DNA of 64,000 bases from Paratinospora sagittata. Lineage: Eukaryota > Streptophyta > Magnoliopsida > Ranunculales > Menispermaceae. Below are positions 23,201 to 34,900 of the stretch, in pieces (positions within the stretch are counted from its first letter, which is position 1; every line of letters starts with the position of its first letter). The position numbers were made by a program, and so were the translations under genes. A model generated the notes under the pieces. That model saw only the letters and a list, made by a program, of their open reading frames with translations, ran no database searches and was not told the origin of the DNA. The stretch is taken from NCBI GenBank assembly GCA_035771175.1, contig CM069599.1, positions 34,443,562-34,507,561 on the forward strand. Direction: 5' to 3'.

Positions 23201-25765
23201 AAAACAAACTATATAGACTGGTAGGCTTCTACATTAAATTTCAGGTCAATGCACAAGTGAATAATTCAAACAAGCCGTGCATCCGCGGGCACATGTATAT
23301 AGAAGCAAATTTGTGAGGAAGTTACGGCTAAAAAATTAGGTTCTATGCTTTGAAAACCACCTACAGTTCCAGCTAGGAAGATAAAATGATTTTTCATCAT
23401 CTTAATTGAAGTAATAATAAGCTTCCTATATTGAAAGGGTCATTACTTCAACTAGTCTTATGTGTTCCTCAAATGAATTTCTTAGTTGTTGAGAGGATAT
23501 AAAGATGGTAACTAAGAATTTATTAAAGATGATAAATCGTTTTTATCTAACTTCAAATAGTAGCCCCAATAACCAATAATATGAATATTTTAAGTTTTTA
23601 ATAGGCATATAGGATCTGAATCTTTTACCATGGCTACTCTATAATCACATTAATTCTCACTATATGTGATTGGCTTCAAACTTGAATCACACTGAATTTC
23701 TCATATTATTGGATTTAAAGAATGAGCTACATGAATTAAAAACACTACACTAATTGCTACACATCACTACTACATAGCTTTTAACTTTAATATACAAAAT
23801 AACACACTTCTCAATAAAATTATAAATCTCAAATTTGTAATAATTTGTGTGAGAATTTCAATCTCTTTAGCATTTTTCTTAGAGAATATATGTCTAATTG
23901 AAACCCATATTTTCATGTTTAGAAAAAAGTTGAGTCTTTTAGGCTACATTCGATTCCTAATTTGAAAATTATAATACAATCCGAAAAATAAAAATTTAAA
24001 AACCAACTTTTTATTGTTTCTTGAAAACAACATATTTTATTAATAAATTTCAAAATTATTATTTTCAAATATAAAAAATTGTATCTAAATCATAAACATA
24101 ACTGATCTTTAGTTTTGCTCAATTTATTATTTATTAGGAGACTACTCGATTAATATTTAGACCTAATTTGTAAATAAAGGTAGAAAAATATCTTTATCCA
24201 TATGGAGCTTTTTAGTTGTGCTTAATCCAAATCTAAAATTGAGACAAATGTTGATTATTGTAAAACCAAGTTGGGCATCTTATTATTATAGGATATTGTT
24301 TGGGCTTAATTTCCTATTGCACCCTATTCTTACGAATAGTCAATAACTCATCAAAACATCATGTGTCATATTGTCCATAACCAATGCACAGAGGCCCTTG
24401 TTGACCCAAGCATTTACTTTGAAGAAAATTTTAATAGGTCCAGCTAAATCTCCTCGTCCTTGTCCTTTCCTCTCTGTCTACCCACCGTCCTTGTCCTTTC
24501 CTTTTTGTCTACCTACTTACTTTTTTCATCCACTTAAATTCTTATTTTATCCCTCTCATTTTCATCCTCCCCAGACCCCAACGCTTCCCTCCTCTTTCAT
24601 TTCTTCTTTATTAATTCATCATTTCTTTAAAATTTTCAATCATTCAAAAGGTTATGACAACAACATTCAGAAGGTTTGTAAGTAACAACCTAACGAAATC
24701 TTACGAAAAAATTTGATTATTTTAGGTTTTAAAGGCGTCCAACTTAAATCGGTTTAAATCAAATCTTAGATCTTAAATCGATAAGTAAAACATGATTTTT
24801 CATGTTCTAAGTAGATTTTAATGTGTTGTTGGATTTGAATATTTTTTTGCATAAAAAATAAATGAAAATGGTGGAATGATGCCACCAAAATGGGTTCCAA
24901 CAACCCATTTCTATGTCGTATTTGTACACCTCCAACCTTGGTGGGTCAAACAGTTCGATTTATGTTCGAACATAATTAATTTTTCTTTTTGGTCCAACCC
25001 TAATAGGTTAAACATAAGAGATATATCCAACCCATTAAGGTCGAATAGACCTTTTTCTATCAGCCCACGCAAAGTTAAACATACCCAATCCGAAAATAAT
25101 TTTTCTAAGTTTCGAAACTCATTTTTGCCTTCTTTTCTCTTAGATTTTAAATATATTTTTGCCAAAAATATAGTAAAAATAATGGAAGTGTGTGATTTTG
25201 ATTCAAAAAATACAAAAAAAATGATAAGATTAAAACTTGAGATGAGTTGAACAGTTAAAGAATTTAAGATAGACAGTGAGTGGGTGAAAAGAGAGAAGGG
25301 AGAGTTTAAAAGAGGTTTATTAATGTTATTTTTGGTAATTTCACACGAGAACTTTTTTGTTTCTTCAATTTTTTGATCAAGAGAGTAAGGGGCAAGTGAA
25401 TTTAGCTGAATCAATTTTAATATATCATAATATTATCAGCAATTTTGAACCAGAAATAAAAATAAGATTTGGACCAGCAAAATTACATATTAAGAAAAAT
25501 TATAGAGACGCTGAGCTTCAAGTATTTGTATCACATAACTGGTATCAATCAATATGCTATATTGGTTTACAAAACAAGTCAGGAACTTGGGATATTTTTG
25601 CTAAAAGTACAAAAACCACTATCATGCACAGAAATAAACAGCGTGTTTGCAGTTGAATTTTCATGGAAACAGTTGAAAAAGAATGACATGAGGAAAAAAT
25701 CTTTCATCATTATTATAGCATGATACAATATATTTCAGAAGCTTCGATAAAAACAACCTCGAATT

Positions 25766-25788
25766 CCCCCCCCCCCCCCCCCCCCCCC
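25766..25788. repeat. Poly(C) run of 23 bases
   Basis: An uninterrupted 23-base C homopolymer sits 3' of APC4 in otherwise AT-rich DNA. Such runs are unusual in plant intergenic sequence and prone to length error, so the exact count is unreliable. Confidence 0.95.
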
Positions 25789-25912
25789 TAATAATACATA
25801 CCGTTCAAAAACTTAAGGGAATATATGCTGGAGCCATAGAGAAATATATCAAAAGAAGAAAGAAAGATGGAGCAGGAACTTACAAAATAATTTCATGGTA
25901 TAGCCACCAATG

Positions 25913-25960
25913 CTCATCTTCATCTTCCTCCAAGATATAAGCCAATGCTCATCTTCAATG
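25913..25960. repeat. Partial direct copy of the last APC4 coding exon
   Basis: CTCATCTTCATCTTCCTCCA and the following bases to CCAATGCTCATCTTC repeat, about 98 bp away, the part of the last APC4 exon (from 26011) that encodes the acidic EEDEDE tail. The copy lies downstream of the stop, so it is UTR or flank and not translated. Confidence 0.75.
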
Positions 25961-25992
25961 CCAACAGCGAATAATTGGTAAGGATGCAGGAG

Positions 25993-28900
25993 TCATTCTA
26001 CGTCTGACACCTCATCTTCATCTTCTTCCAAGATGTAGACCAATGCCCGTTTACGTATTGCGAAGACACAGGCAACTCCTCTTGAAGCTGTTTACAAAAA
26101 GAGGCACGCAAAAACTAATTGTTAAATCAAGTTAAGTTCACAGTTAGATGCACTAGTTAGGAAGTGTGGCCTATCAATAACTAATGGTGATGATAGAGGC
26201 AGGAGAAGTCCTAAAATAACATGGATAAAAATAGTAAAGAAAGATACGGGTACTTAAAATAGAACTATTGACTTAACCCCTAATAGCACAGCAGAGGAAG
26301 CAAATTCTATACAACCCCACGTAACTAGGAAAAGGCACTGTTAAGTTTGTTTTAATTTATTTACTTCTATATAAGATATGTTTTGTATTCACACCAATAA
26401 GTTCCACAGTAAGTCATATATGTTGTTAACAAGAGTCTTGAAGTGCTTGGCCATTGTAACAATTGAATTAAAGACAAATCTTTAGAATGAGCAGATATTC
26501 AATGGCAACAAAAAGCTATTCAGTCCGTTAGATGCCAAGGGGTTGGAGAGACCTCATATATCATCTTCATTTGCAGGCTACCAATAAGATTTCCTTAGCC
26601 TTACACAAACAAGCAGCTTTACTGTGGTAACAAAAGCTTTCTCCGTACTTAAACAGGCAAACAAAACAATATGTAAGGCAAAATGCTCACCACTGACAGC
26701 TAATGGGGCCTGCACCAAGTGCGGAATATGTCGAACTTTCTCATTCTCAATATTCAAGTCCACAGCAAAGTCCTAGAAGTCACAGGACATCATAAGTCAT
26801 TAATTCAGTTACTGGAATTTAAGATCTTCACAATAAACAAAATAGAAGAGCAAAGACAGCAGAAATTATTGCTTAGTATTTTATTTTTCCTCAAGACGTG
26901 CTTCTTTTGCAGGGAAATGGAAAACTACGCAGTTCCTAAATAAAATTCTATTTGTGGCAAAAATAAAACAGAATACAATAAGAGATGATGCAAGTTTTCT
27001 GCCCAAAGGTCATTACCAAGGGTTGGTCCTGCAGGCCTTGGGACGGTCTACATCCAAGAACCCAAACCCTTTGGCCTTCATTGCACAAAGTGATAGCCTC
27101 AGGACTGAAACCCCAAGTTTTCACAGTTGTTGGTCCAAGACATGTAGCAGTTCACCTAAGCTATGACCCTACTACGATATTTCCTTACCCAGAACCATGT
27201 ATATGTGTCGACATTTGTAGAGACAAAATTGTAACACCAACTTTATTGTCTCCCTATAAAAAAGGTGATTGTAACAGCATGAGTCATTAGGACATTTGTT
27301 CCCATCCTCTACAGGCTCCTTCTCATGCCTTATATAATTAAAGCACAAGTACATATACGAAAAGTTGTGATTTTAAGGCTTTTGAAGGCGCCATCCAAAC
27401 ACTTTGGATATAGCATATACCAGGACATATCTGTACTATTTTTCAATAGTATGAACTGCTTACAGCATGGAATTAAATAATAACTTGAAGTCTTGAATAT
27501 GTGTGTGAGAGAAATTTGCCATGTTCTCTCTTGATATGAAAGCAATATAAACAGAACACGGGGAGAAGAGGAACTGCTAAAATTTGAACAAAAATACCTT
27601 CAATTCGTGCAATTTCCAATTGTTTGGATACGCTGATCTTGCAACTGGTACAAATGGAAGGTGACTGGCTTGTAAAATCATGATGTGTGCACCTCCTTGA
27701 TTATCAGAAGGAGCAGATGTTTCATTCAACAATAAAACAATTTGGCTGTCCTGTTCGTAACATAAATAATTTATCAGAATATGTGACGCAAAAACAAAGA
27801 AAAACTGCAATTAGATGCATTTACATTACCTTATATAATGACAGATCCACACACTGGTACCCATGGGGAACACACAACAGTACAGCCTCAGTACACGCAT
27901 TACCTTTCTCAGTGCTAATTACATCACGTGCAAAGCTCCTGCTTATGACTAAACAATTAGTCATATCTGAGAAAGAGTTTTCAGGCATTCTGAAACAGAT
28001 ATAGTCCACCAGTCTATGTTGAGATGTCCGACTCAAAGCACCATCAATGACATCCTACAAGAAGAAAGTGGAACCACCATAATTCAAAGTAGTCCATATA
28101 TGCTACAATAGCAATTATAGAATACACTAAACCAAAGTCAGTAATTTAAAGAGCTGAACTGGATGGAGGACATTGTCAACAAGTTGATCTAGGATTTAAA
28201 CCAGGTCCTCAGAGAGGGAAGAACTATATTAGCATGGGAAAATGTCATAATTGTTATCAGTAAATGATGGAAACATTTAAAAACAGAAATTCCAATTATC
28301 CCTATTTTGATAAATTTTCACCATGTTATATATAATAAATGTGATGTATAAGCTATTCTAGCAGTCATACACACCAAGAAGACCAGAATTAGTGCAATTA
28401 GCCACCATTGGTGTTGTCAAGGCGATGTCTAGGTGACTAGCCCCTTCTGGGCGAGGCAGTGACTAGGCATAGCCTAGACAAGGCCTAGGCATGACCTAGG
28501 CATTGCAAATAATATTATTTATGGCTCCCTAAGTAAATAATTAATTAGCTTTTCACATATAAACCTTATGTATATAATAACATACACACTCCATAATATA
28601 TAAGTATCTTAAGTAAAAAAAAAAAAGATTTCAACTATAATTTATACTCTTCAATCTTGTGTCAGAAATTAAAAAAAAATTTTAAAAAAATTTAAAAATA
28701 AGACAAGTTGTCATATAATGATAGTATAACAATTTCAAGAGACATATTTGATGTAATACTTCTGATAAAAAGAAAAATATTTGTAGCAATATAACAATAA
28801 TAAAATAGAAAATCAGAATTAAAAAAATAGGAAAGAAGAAAAAGATATAACTTGCATAATGGAAATATAAGTGTAACACTCAAATTGAAACTTATGTCAA

Positions 28901-31900
28901 TGTTGAAGCTCTACACAATCACATAACTAACAACACGAAGAAAAGAACCTTACACTTGATATCTTTATATTGACCTCCTTAAACTTTTAAATAATTTCAA
29001 AGAGCCTCATTGCCCGCCTTAAGTATTGGATAGGCAATTTAGTTGCAAATGGCCTAGACGATGGCCTAGGCATGCCCTTGACAATACTGGGCCCAACATC
29101 AAATACACGATTAAAATAAACAAAACAGAGGCTTACAGATAAGAAATGCCCTCACAAAAGGACAAGTTGAAATGGCAACCATGGGCATGAATTAAGGCTA
29201 ATAGATACCTCATAGTATGATACTGAAGCAGGAATATTTAATGATGCTGATCTTGGTGACGACGGAACAGGAAACAATGGCATTATGTCTTTGCAATGTA
29301 TCTTTTTGGATATGGTTGTGAATGGCACCCGGAAGGCCTCCTTGAAACTGAAATCAGTCATAAACAAGCATCTTGAATTAGATGGTAAAGCCTGCAAATT
29401 TGCAATGAATTTAAACAAAATATATGAAGTGGGTTTCATTTCACTAAGCTTTCAAATTTTAACTCAGACAACAGGCTATAAGGAATTTAAACTGAGAATT
29501 ACAGGAAAAATGTAAAAGTACTTTGGGGATCAATTATAGGAATATTGTAGTAACTCGGAAGCAAGCTTAACATAATAGCATGTGAGAATTTGCACAATAA
29601 AGGCAGTGCAAAGAATATCCATAGTATTTGTTTCTTGTCAAAAAAAAAAAATACATAACGCCCATAGTATTCAGATATTTTATTGTTATCACCATCGCTC
29701 CAAATTACCTCTGCACTTTATAGTTTCTTCCTTGCCTTTTTTTTTTTTTTTTTTGTAAGAGTTGAAACTCAAGGCCTAGTGATGCAGCACTGAGAGGAGA
29801 AAAGGAAGAAATAGGAAAAAATTAGAAGAGAAGAAGAGAAAGGGAAGAAGAAGAAGAGAGACGAAAGGAGAAAGAGATAATCCATATTTTTTCATTCAAT
29901 CAACCCTCCTTAACTCTATTACAAACTTTATTTATAAATATCCAAATTACCTAATTTAATTCCTACTAAAATTCTACTAAACCAAAATCCTACTAAACTA
30001 AGACTTGATTCCCTATATAATTTGGAAACTAAAATCCTACTTAATAAGCCAATTACAATCTTCCTAAAATAAACAACTAAATTCATGCTACATTAAAATA
30101 ATTAAAATTTCTACAAATTGATCCTCATCACCTAGAATTTACTAGCCACAACGTGCATGGTAACACTGGCAAAAAAATGACGCTACCGACGAAAAAACAT
30201 TAAAATGTCCTTGAATCACCCCCTTAGTTCCAAGTTCCTACTTCACGTTCAATTTGAATAAGATGAGCACCAATGGGAATGCAAAGAGTAATTAAACAAT
30301 TAAAACAGATCTTAGAGTTACCTATATTCCAGCAGTTCAAATTCCTTAGCCAATGTTCTTCTCATGTATTCAGTATCTGAAAATCCCCCAAATTGAACTA
30401 GTTCTCGAACTCTTTGCTTTGTACCCCTGCAAAAATTATACAGGCCCTCATCACGAATGATACACATTGTGTGAAACCACATTACTTAGACTTAAGAAGC
30501 AATCATATTTTAAACACATTATAGAAGTACCAATACCACACTAAAAAAGTGGCATCTACCTTAACAATCAGCAATGAAAACATTAACTCATAGATTTCAT
30601 CAACCCAAAGAGAACTTACAAATCAATTTCAACACTACGATCTACTTCAGAAACCTCCAATAAATGCTTGACAGGATCTTGGTCGAAAAGAAACTTCAAG
30701 AATGTAACTACAAGTTCACTGTCAATGTCAGAATGATTATTTAATAAGCTATAAATCAAAACATCAAAACTAATGATAAGAGAATGAAGGGAACATCTGC
30801 AGTTAGACCTATTAAATATAGGAGCCTGGTCACTTGATTCAGGCATAAGTAGCTTTATACACTTAGAAAGCCAGCAGAAGAAGTTTTGAAACTGAAATGA
30901 AGAGTAAATCAAAGTTTAGCAAAAAATAAAGAGCTCAATGGGAAAAAGAAGGCACTGAAGACATTCATTTATACACTAAGGCATACCATTAAGTGGAAAA
31001 TATATTTAATTCTTCAATTCAAGGAAATCTTGCCATGAGGGGTACCTGATACTCCACAATTGCCAAGACTCTGAGAAAGCGTTCAACTTGTACGAGCAGC
31101 ATACCAGCTTCTTCTGTTGCATTATCTATAAGCTTTTCATCCAGGCCAATACCCTGATAGCGAGCACGCCATCTTGAAAGGCCTCTTAGTTCTCCAATCC
31201 TAAATCCAATAATTTCTACAGCAGGCTGCATAATGATAAATAATCAGCCGTACTTGTTGAGTATCTTAGACATAGAGCACAAACAAGCAATATCATCAGA
31301 CTTATTCCAGAAGAACACTAGAACAAATTCCATGTAGGAAATATCAAATACAAAATAACAAATAACCACATGCACTAAGTATGTATCACAAAAGAGCCAA
31401 AATTGACCTAACAAAGTTCATTTTGAGGTAGAATTCGACGGCTTCCAACTGGGTTTCTTGTATCCCTTCCCTTTTGAATGTCATCATAAATTATCCTAGT
31501 CAACACTAGCCACCACCAATAAACTTTAAAGTTGAAACATATTATTATTAACTACTACTTGTATTGGAGTTCCATATCCTCTTCTTTCTAGACCCTCAAA
31601 GAAAATAAAAAAAATTGAAAACCTATAGTCATGATCTCCCATCCAACAAAGGAATCATAAAAACTCATTTAATCCTTAGACTTTCATGAAATCAAGCTTA
31701 GATATATAGTACATTAGCAACTAAATACAAGAAGTTTTTATTCTCCAAATCTTAGGGTTTAGAGATTTGGAAAATATAAATCTAAATTTTTTTTCCTAAA
31801 AAAGAAGATCAATCAGGAAAATTGCCGAAAAATTATCAAAAACTAGATCAGATCATACAATCAAATCAACCATAGGGTGAAAATGTGATCAGCATTTTAG

Positions 31901-34900
31901 TAGATGGAAGACACTAACTGAGGCAAAGGTCTGGAGCCCGGACTGATGCGTAATGGGTGCGTGTAGGTCCCCGTGGATTAGTCAGACTATAGGGGTGGGG
32001 CCCCTGGGAATGGATACCACTGTCTCAACAAAAAAAAAACACGGATACAATTTGAAAATGAAAATTTGGAAAATTTCATGGTTTCCCAAAAAAAAAACTT
32101 GTTTTTGGGGTAAAATCTTGGAAAACAGTTTCCGAATTTAACTAATCAAACGAGTTTTCCGCTTTTTCAGATTTTCGGATACAGAAAACTGTATCTGAAA
32201 CACATACCAATTGCAGCCTAAGTCATCTCGATCCCAAAAGAGTCATGTTCTTTGGCCTTTCTTGCCCACTTCGTTTAACAAATGGGTTTTGTTTCCTTTT
32301 CTTCGACTTTCCTTTCCTTAACTTGTGAAAGTGGTTGTGCTACGGTTTGAACTTTGAACCAATGACAAAGGAGAAAGAAGCACGACTGTAGCCAAAGAAC
32401 AAACAACAACAACAACAACAACGGCAGGTTCCCTTCCATTTCTAGGTACTTTTGTCCTATTCTTCTACTTCTTTGTCTTCTTCTTCCACCCTTCTTTTGT
32501 TTTGTCGGACTATGTGACACTTTTTCGTGGGTTTTCTTTCCTTCTCTCCTTTGATCTTTCTCCTTCTCCCTATGACACTATTTTTATGGTCTTCTTTTCC
32601 TTTTCTCTTGCAGTTGCAAAATTGATTTCTTGAAGAACTTTTTCCCCATCTCATCTGCAATCTTTATCTTCATCTTCTTCTCCTCCATCTCTTCTTGCTC
32701 TTCTTCATTGCCTTCCTCTACAACACTGCTTTTTTTTGTTTTTTCCCTTCTCCCCTTTGATCTTTATTCCTCTTCTACTTCTCCTTCGCCATACTTCTCT
32801 CATTCTTCTGCTTTTCCTCTTCTGCAACATTTTTTCTTTGTGTTCATTTTTTTCTTCTCTTGCAGCTGCAACAATTGACTGTTGGAAGATATTTTCCCCT
32901 TTGTGCTTTGGTCCTTATCATCTCCTTCACCTTCGTGTTCTTCTTCTGAACCTAGAAGCTCTTTTTCTACATTCTCCAGTTTTCTTTATCTTTTTTCTTT
33001 ACCTCTGCAACACATTTCTTGTTGATTGAGCATCTGTGCTTTATTTTTTTACTGTTTGCATTCCTTCTTCTTTTTTCTGAGTCTGCACTTTGTTTTTTTT
33101 TTTCCTATCTGCACTCGTTATGTCTTTTATTTCGTTTGCAGTCTTTGTTATTTAGCTCTTTTTTGATATCTTTTTTTTTTTAAGCATAAACAAATGCTGA
33201 ATTATATTATCTCAAAAGAGGAACAAGAGTACAAGGCCTGAGGAGCACCAGAGGTGCTACAACAACCGACCACCCACACAAACAAAAAGCACTACAAAGC
33301 AAGAATAAACTATACCCAAAAAAGCAACAACTACGTTACAAATGGTGCAAACATCTAGCCCAGTCAAGCAACCAATCCGAGAGGGAAAAACCATGGACTA
33401 AAGAAGCCGCATGAACCCAAAAACTAGCTGCAAATTTGATTTCTTCCCACAAACTATCCACCTCTTTGGATCTATCATTGAAAATTCTATTATTCCTTTC
33501 CAGCCATAGATGCCAAAGAGTGGCAAATGAGGCAATTAGGACCACCTCCTTTCCGACGCTGGACAAGGTAGAAGTGTAGGAAGGGGACATGCACTCCTCC
33601 AGGCTGCGAGGTGCAAGAAATCTCCTTCCCAAGAAGGTATCCCACCTGGCCCAAATCCGTCTGGCCAACAGGCACTGAATGAAAAGATGATCCGGGTTCT
33701 CAGTGTCCCTAAAGCAATATATACAGCACTGAGGAGACAAATATACATTAGGTAAACGCTTCTGCAGCATGTCCAATGTGTTTAACCTCCTATGGGCAAG
33801 TATCCAACCAAAAACCTTAACTTTAGAAGGAATGTGTGTCTTCCAAATGAATGATGACAAGGCAAAGGAGGAATGGGTACGTGGAGTAGAAATGGCAGCG
33901 AAAGTGACTTGCATGAGTAGACAACGAAAAGCTCAAGGATCCAAGAGGAGTGATCTGGCGAGCTAGATAGTCCAACATGTTCAAGCCTAGATATGAGATC
34001 AGTAATCTCATATTGTTCTTTGGTAGTTAAGGAGGGGAAGGTGGAAATTTCAAGATATATTTAAGGATGGCACTGATTGGTCAGTAGCTCTTTTTTAATA
34101 TCACAATGATAACTTAATAATTAGTGACTTCAATTTTTTTAATATCTAGCTTGTCTATGGCAGTATGACTTTGTATTGAAGGATAATTCTATAACTATTC
34201 CTTTTTGTTTTGCAAGAGGCTAATAGGATAGTTAGATATTTAAAATTTGTCGAGATATGAACCTCGTCCTCATCAATATTTTGTAGACTAGGGCTCTACA
34301 TTTTGAGCTACATTTCCAATAGAGAGGGATCATTTCAATTTTATCTGAAATCTTCATACATATATTTGGAACATATTTTTTCCATTTGTGGAATATCTTA
34401 CGACTCACGATCACGATCCAATCCTCAAGACCCTCTCCTGATCCAAGGTAGGATCTTAATCCTGACTACCTTGGAAGTGACACTATATGTATCCATACCT
34501 TCACATTGGAGAAATTTTTTTTTGGATTCAAATGGATTAAAAAATGTGACCTACAAGTCATAATGGAGCAACCTAAACCTAGACTAACATGTCTGATGAG
34601 GTAAATTATCAGTTTGTGACATTCTTTCTTTGAGTTTAATGAATTAATAATCCACAGTAGAATTTGCCTTTCTATATGGTCAGCATCTACATGGATAAAA
34701 TTTTCCTCAAAATGGTATACTGGTTTGTAGTGGCATGTAAAACTTCTTGATGGAGCTTCCAGCCAGAAGTCTGAATTGCTTTAGGAATATATCTCAAAGG
34801 TCAATAGCTAAGACAGGGTTCTTAGCACTAGTTTTTCCTTGAAAATCAATCTGGATTTGAATAAACAAAATGAGGGCGGTCAAGCACTGCAATGTACTAA

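Larger units (their letters stand above)
21172..25992. other. Long AT-rich intergenic region between CASP-like gene and APC4
   Basis: This 4.8 kb holds the divergent upstream region of the CASP-like gene and the 3' flank of APC4. Visible items are a 38-bp tandem repeat (21803-21878), A-runs near 21986 and 22336, an LTR-like segment near 22988 and a 23-base C run at 25766-25788. Two imperfect copies of a unit containing GTCCTTGTCCTTTCCT lie at about 24452-24515. ORFs of 104-167 codons (24371-24685 plus; 24911-25414 minus) are low complexity and resemble no family. Confidence 0.6.

Noticed and set aside
24371..24685. 104-codon plus-strand frame rich in Pro, Ser and Phe
   Set aside because: It comes from a CT-rich tandemly repeated tract and has no family resemblance or gene context.
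24911..25414. 167-codon minus-strand open frame
   Set aside because: It is AT-rich and low complexity with Lys/Phe/Ile runs. It has no domain or splice context, and another open frame overlaps it on the plus strand.
25766..25788. Poly(C) run as a functional element
   Set aside because: A bare homopolymer has no associated motif, and its exact length may be a sequencing or assembly artefact.
29051..29450. APC4 exon 15 starting at an earlier acceptor near 29399
   Set aside because: Joining there puts exon 14 into a stop codon. The acceptor at 29348 (ATTTCAG) keeps phase and restores the family SFKEAF motif.
32630..33029. Overlapping 82- and 97-codon frames
   Set aside because: They are products of the pyrimidine-rich tract in an APC4 intron, so stop codons are rare by composition alone.
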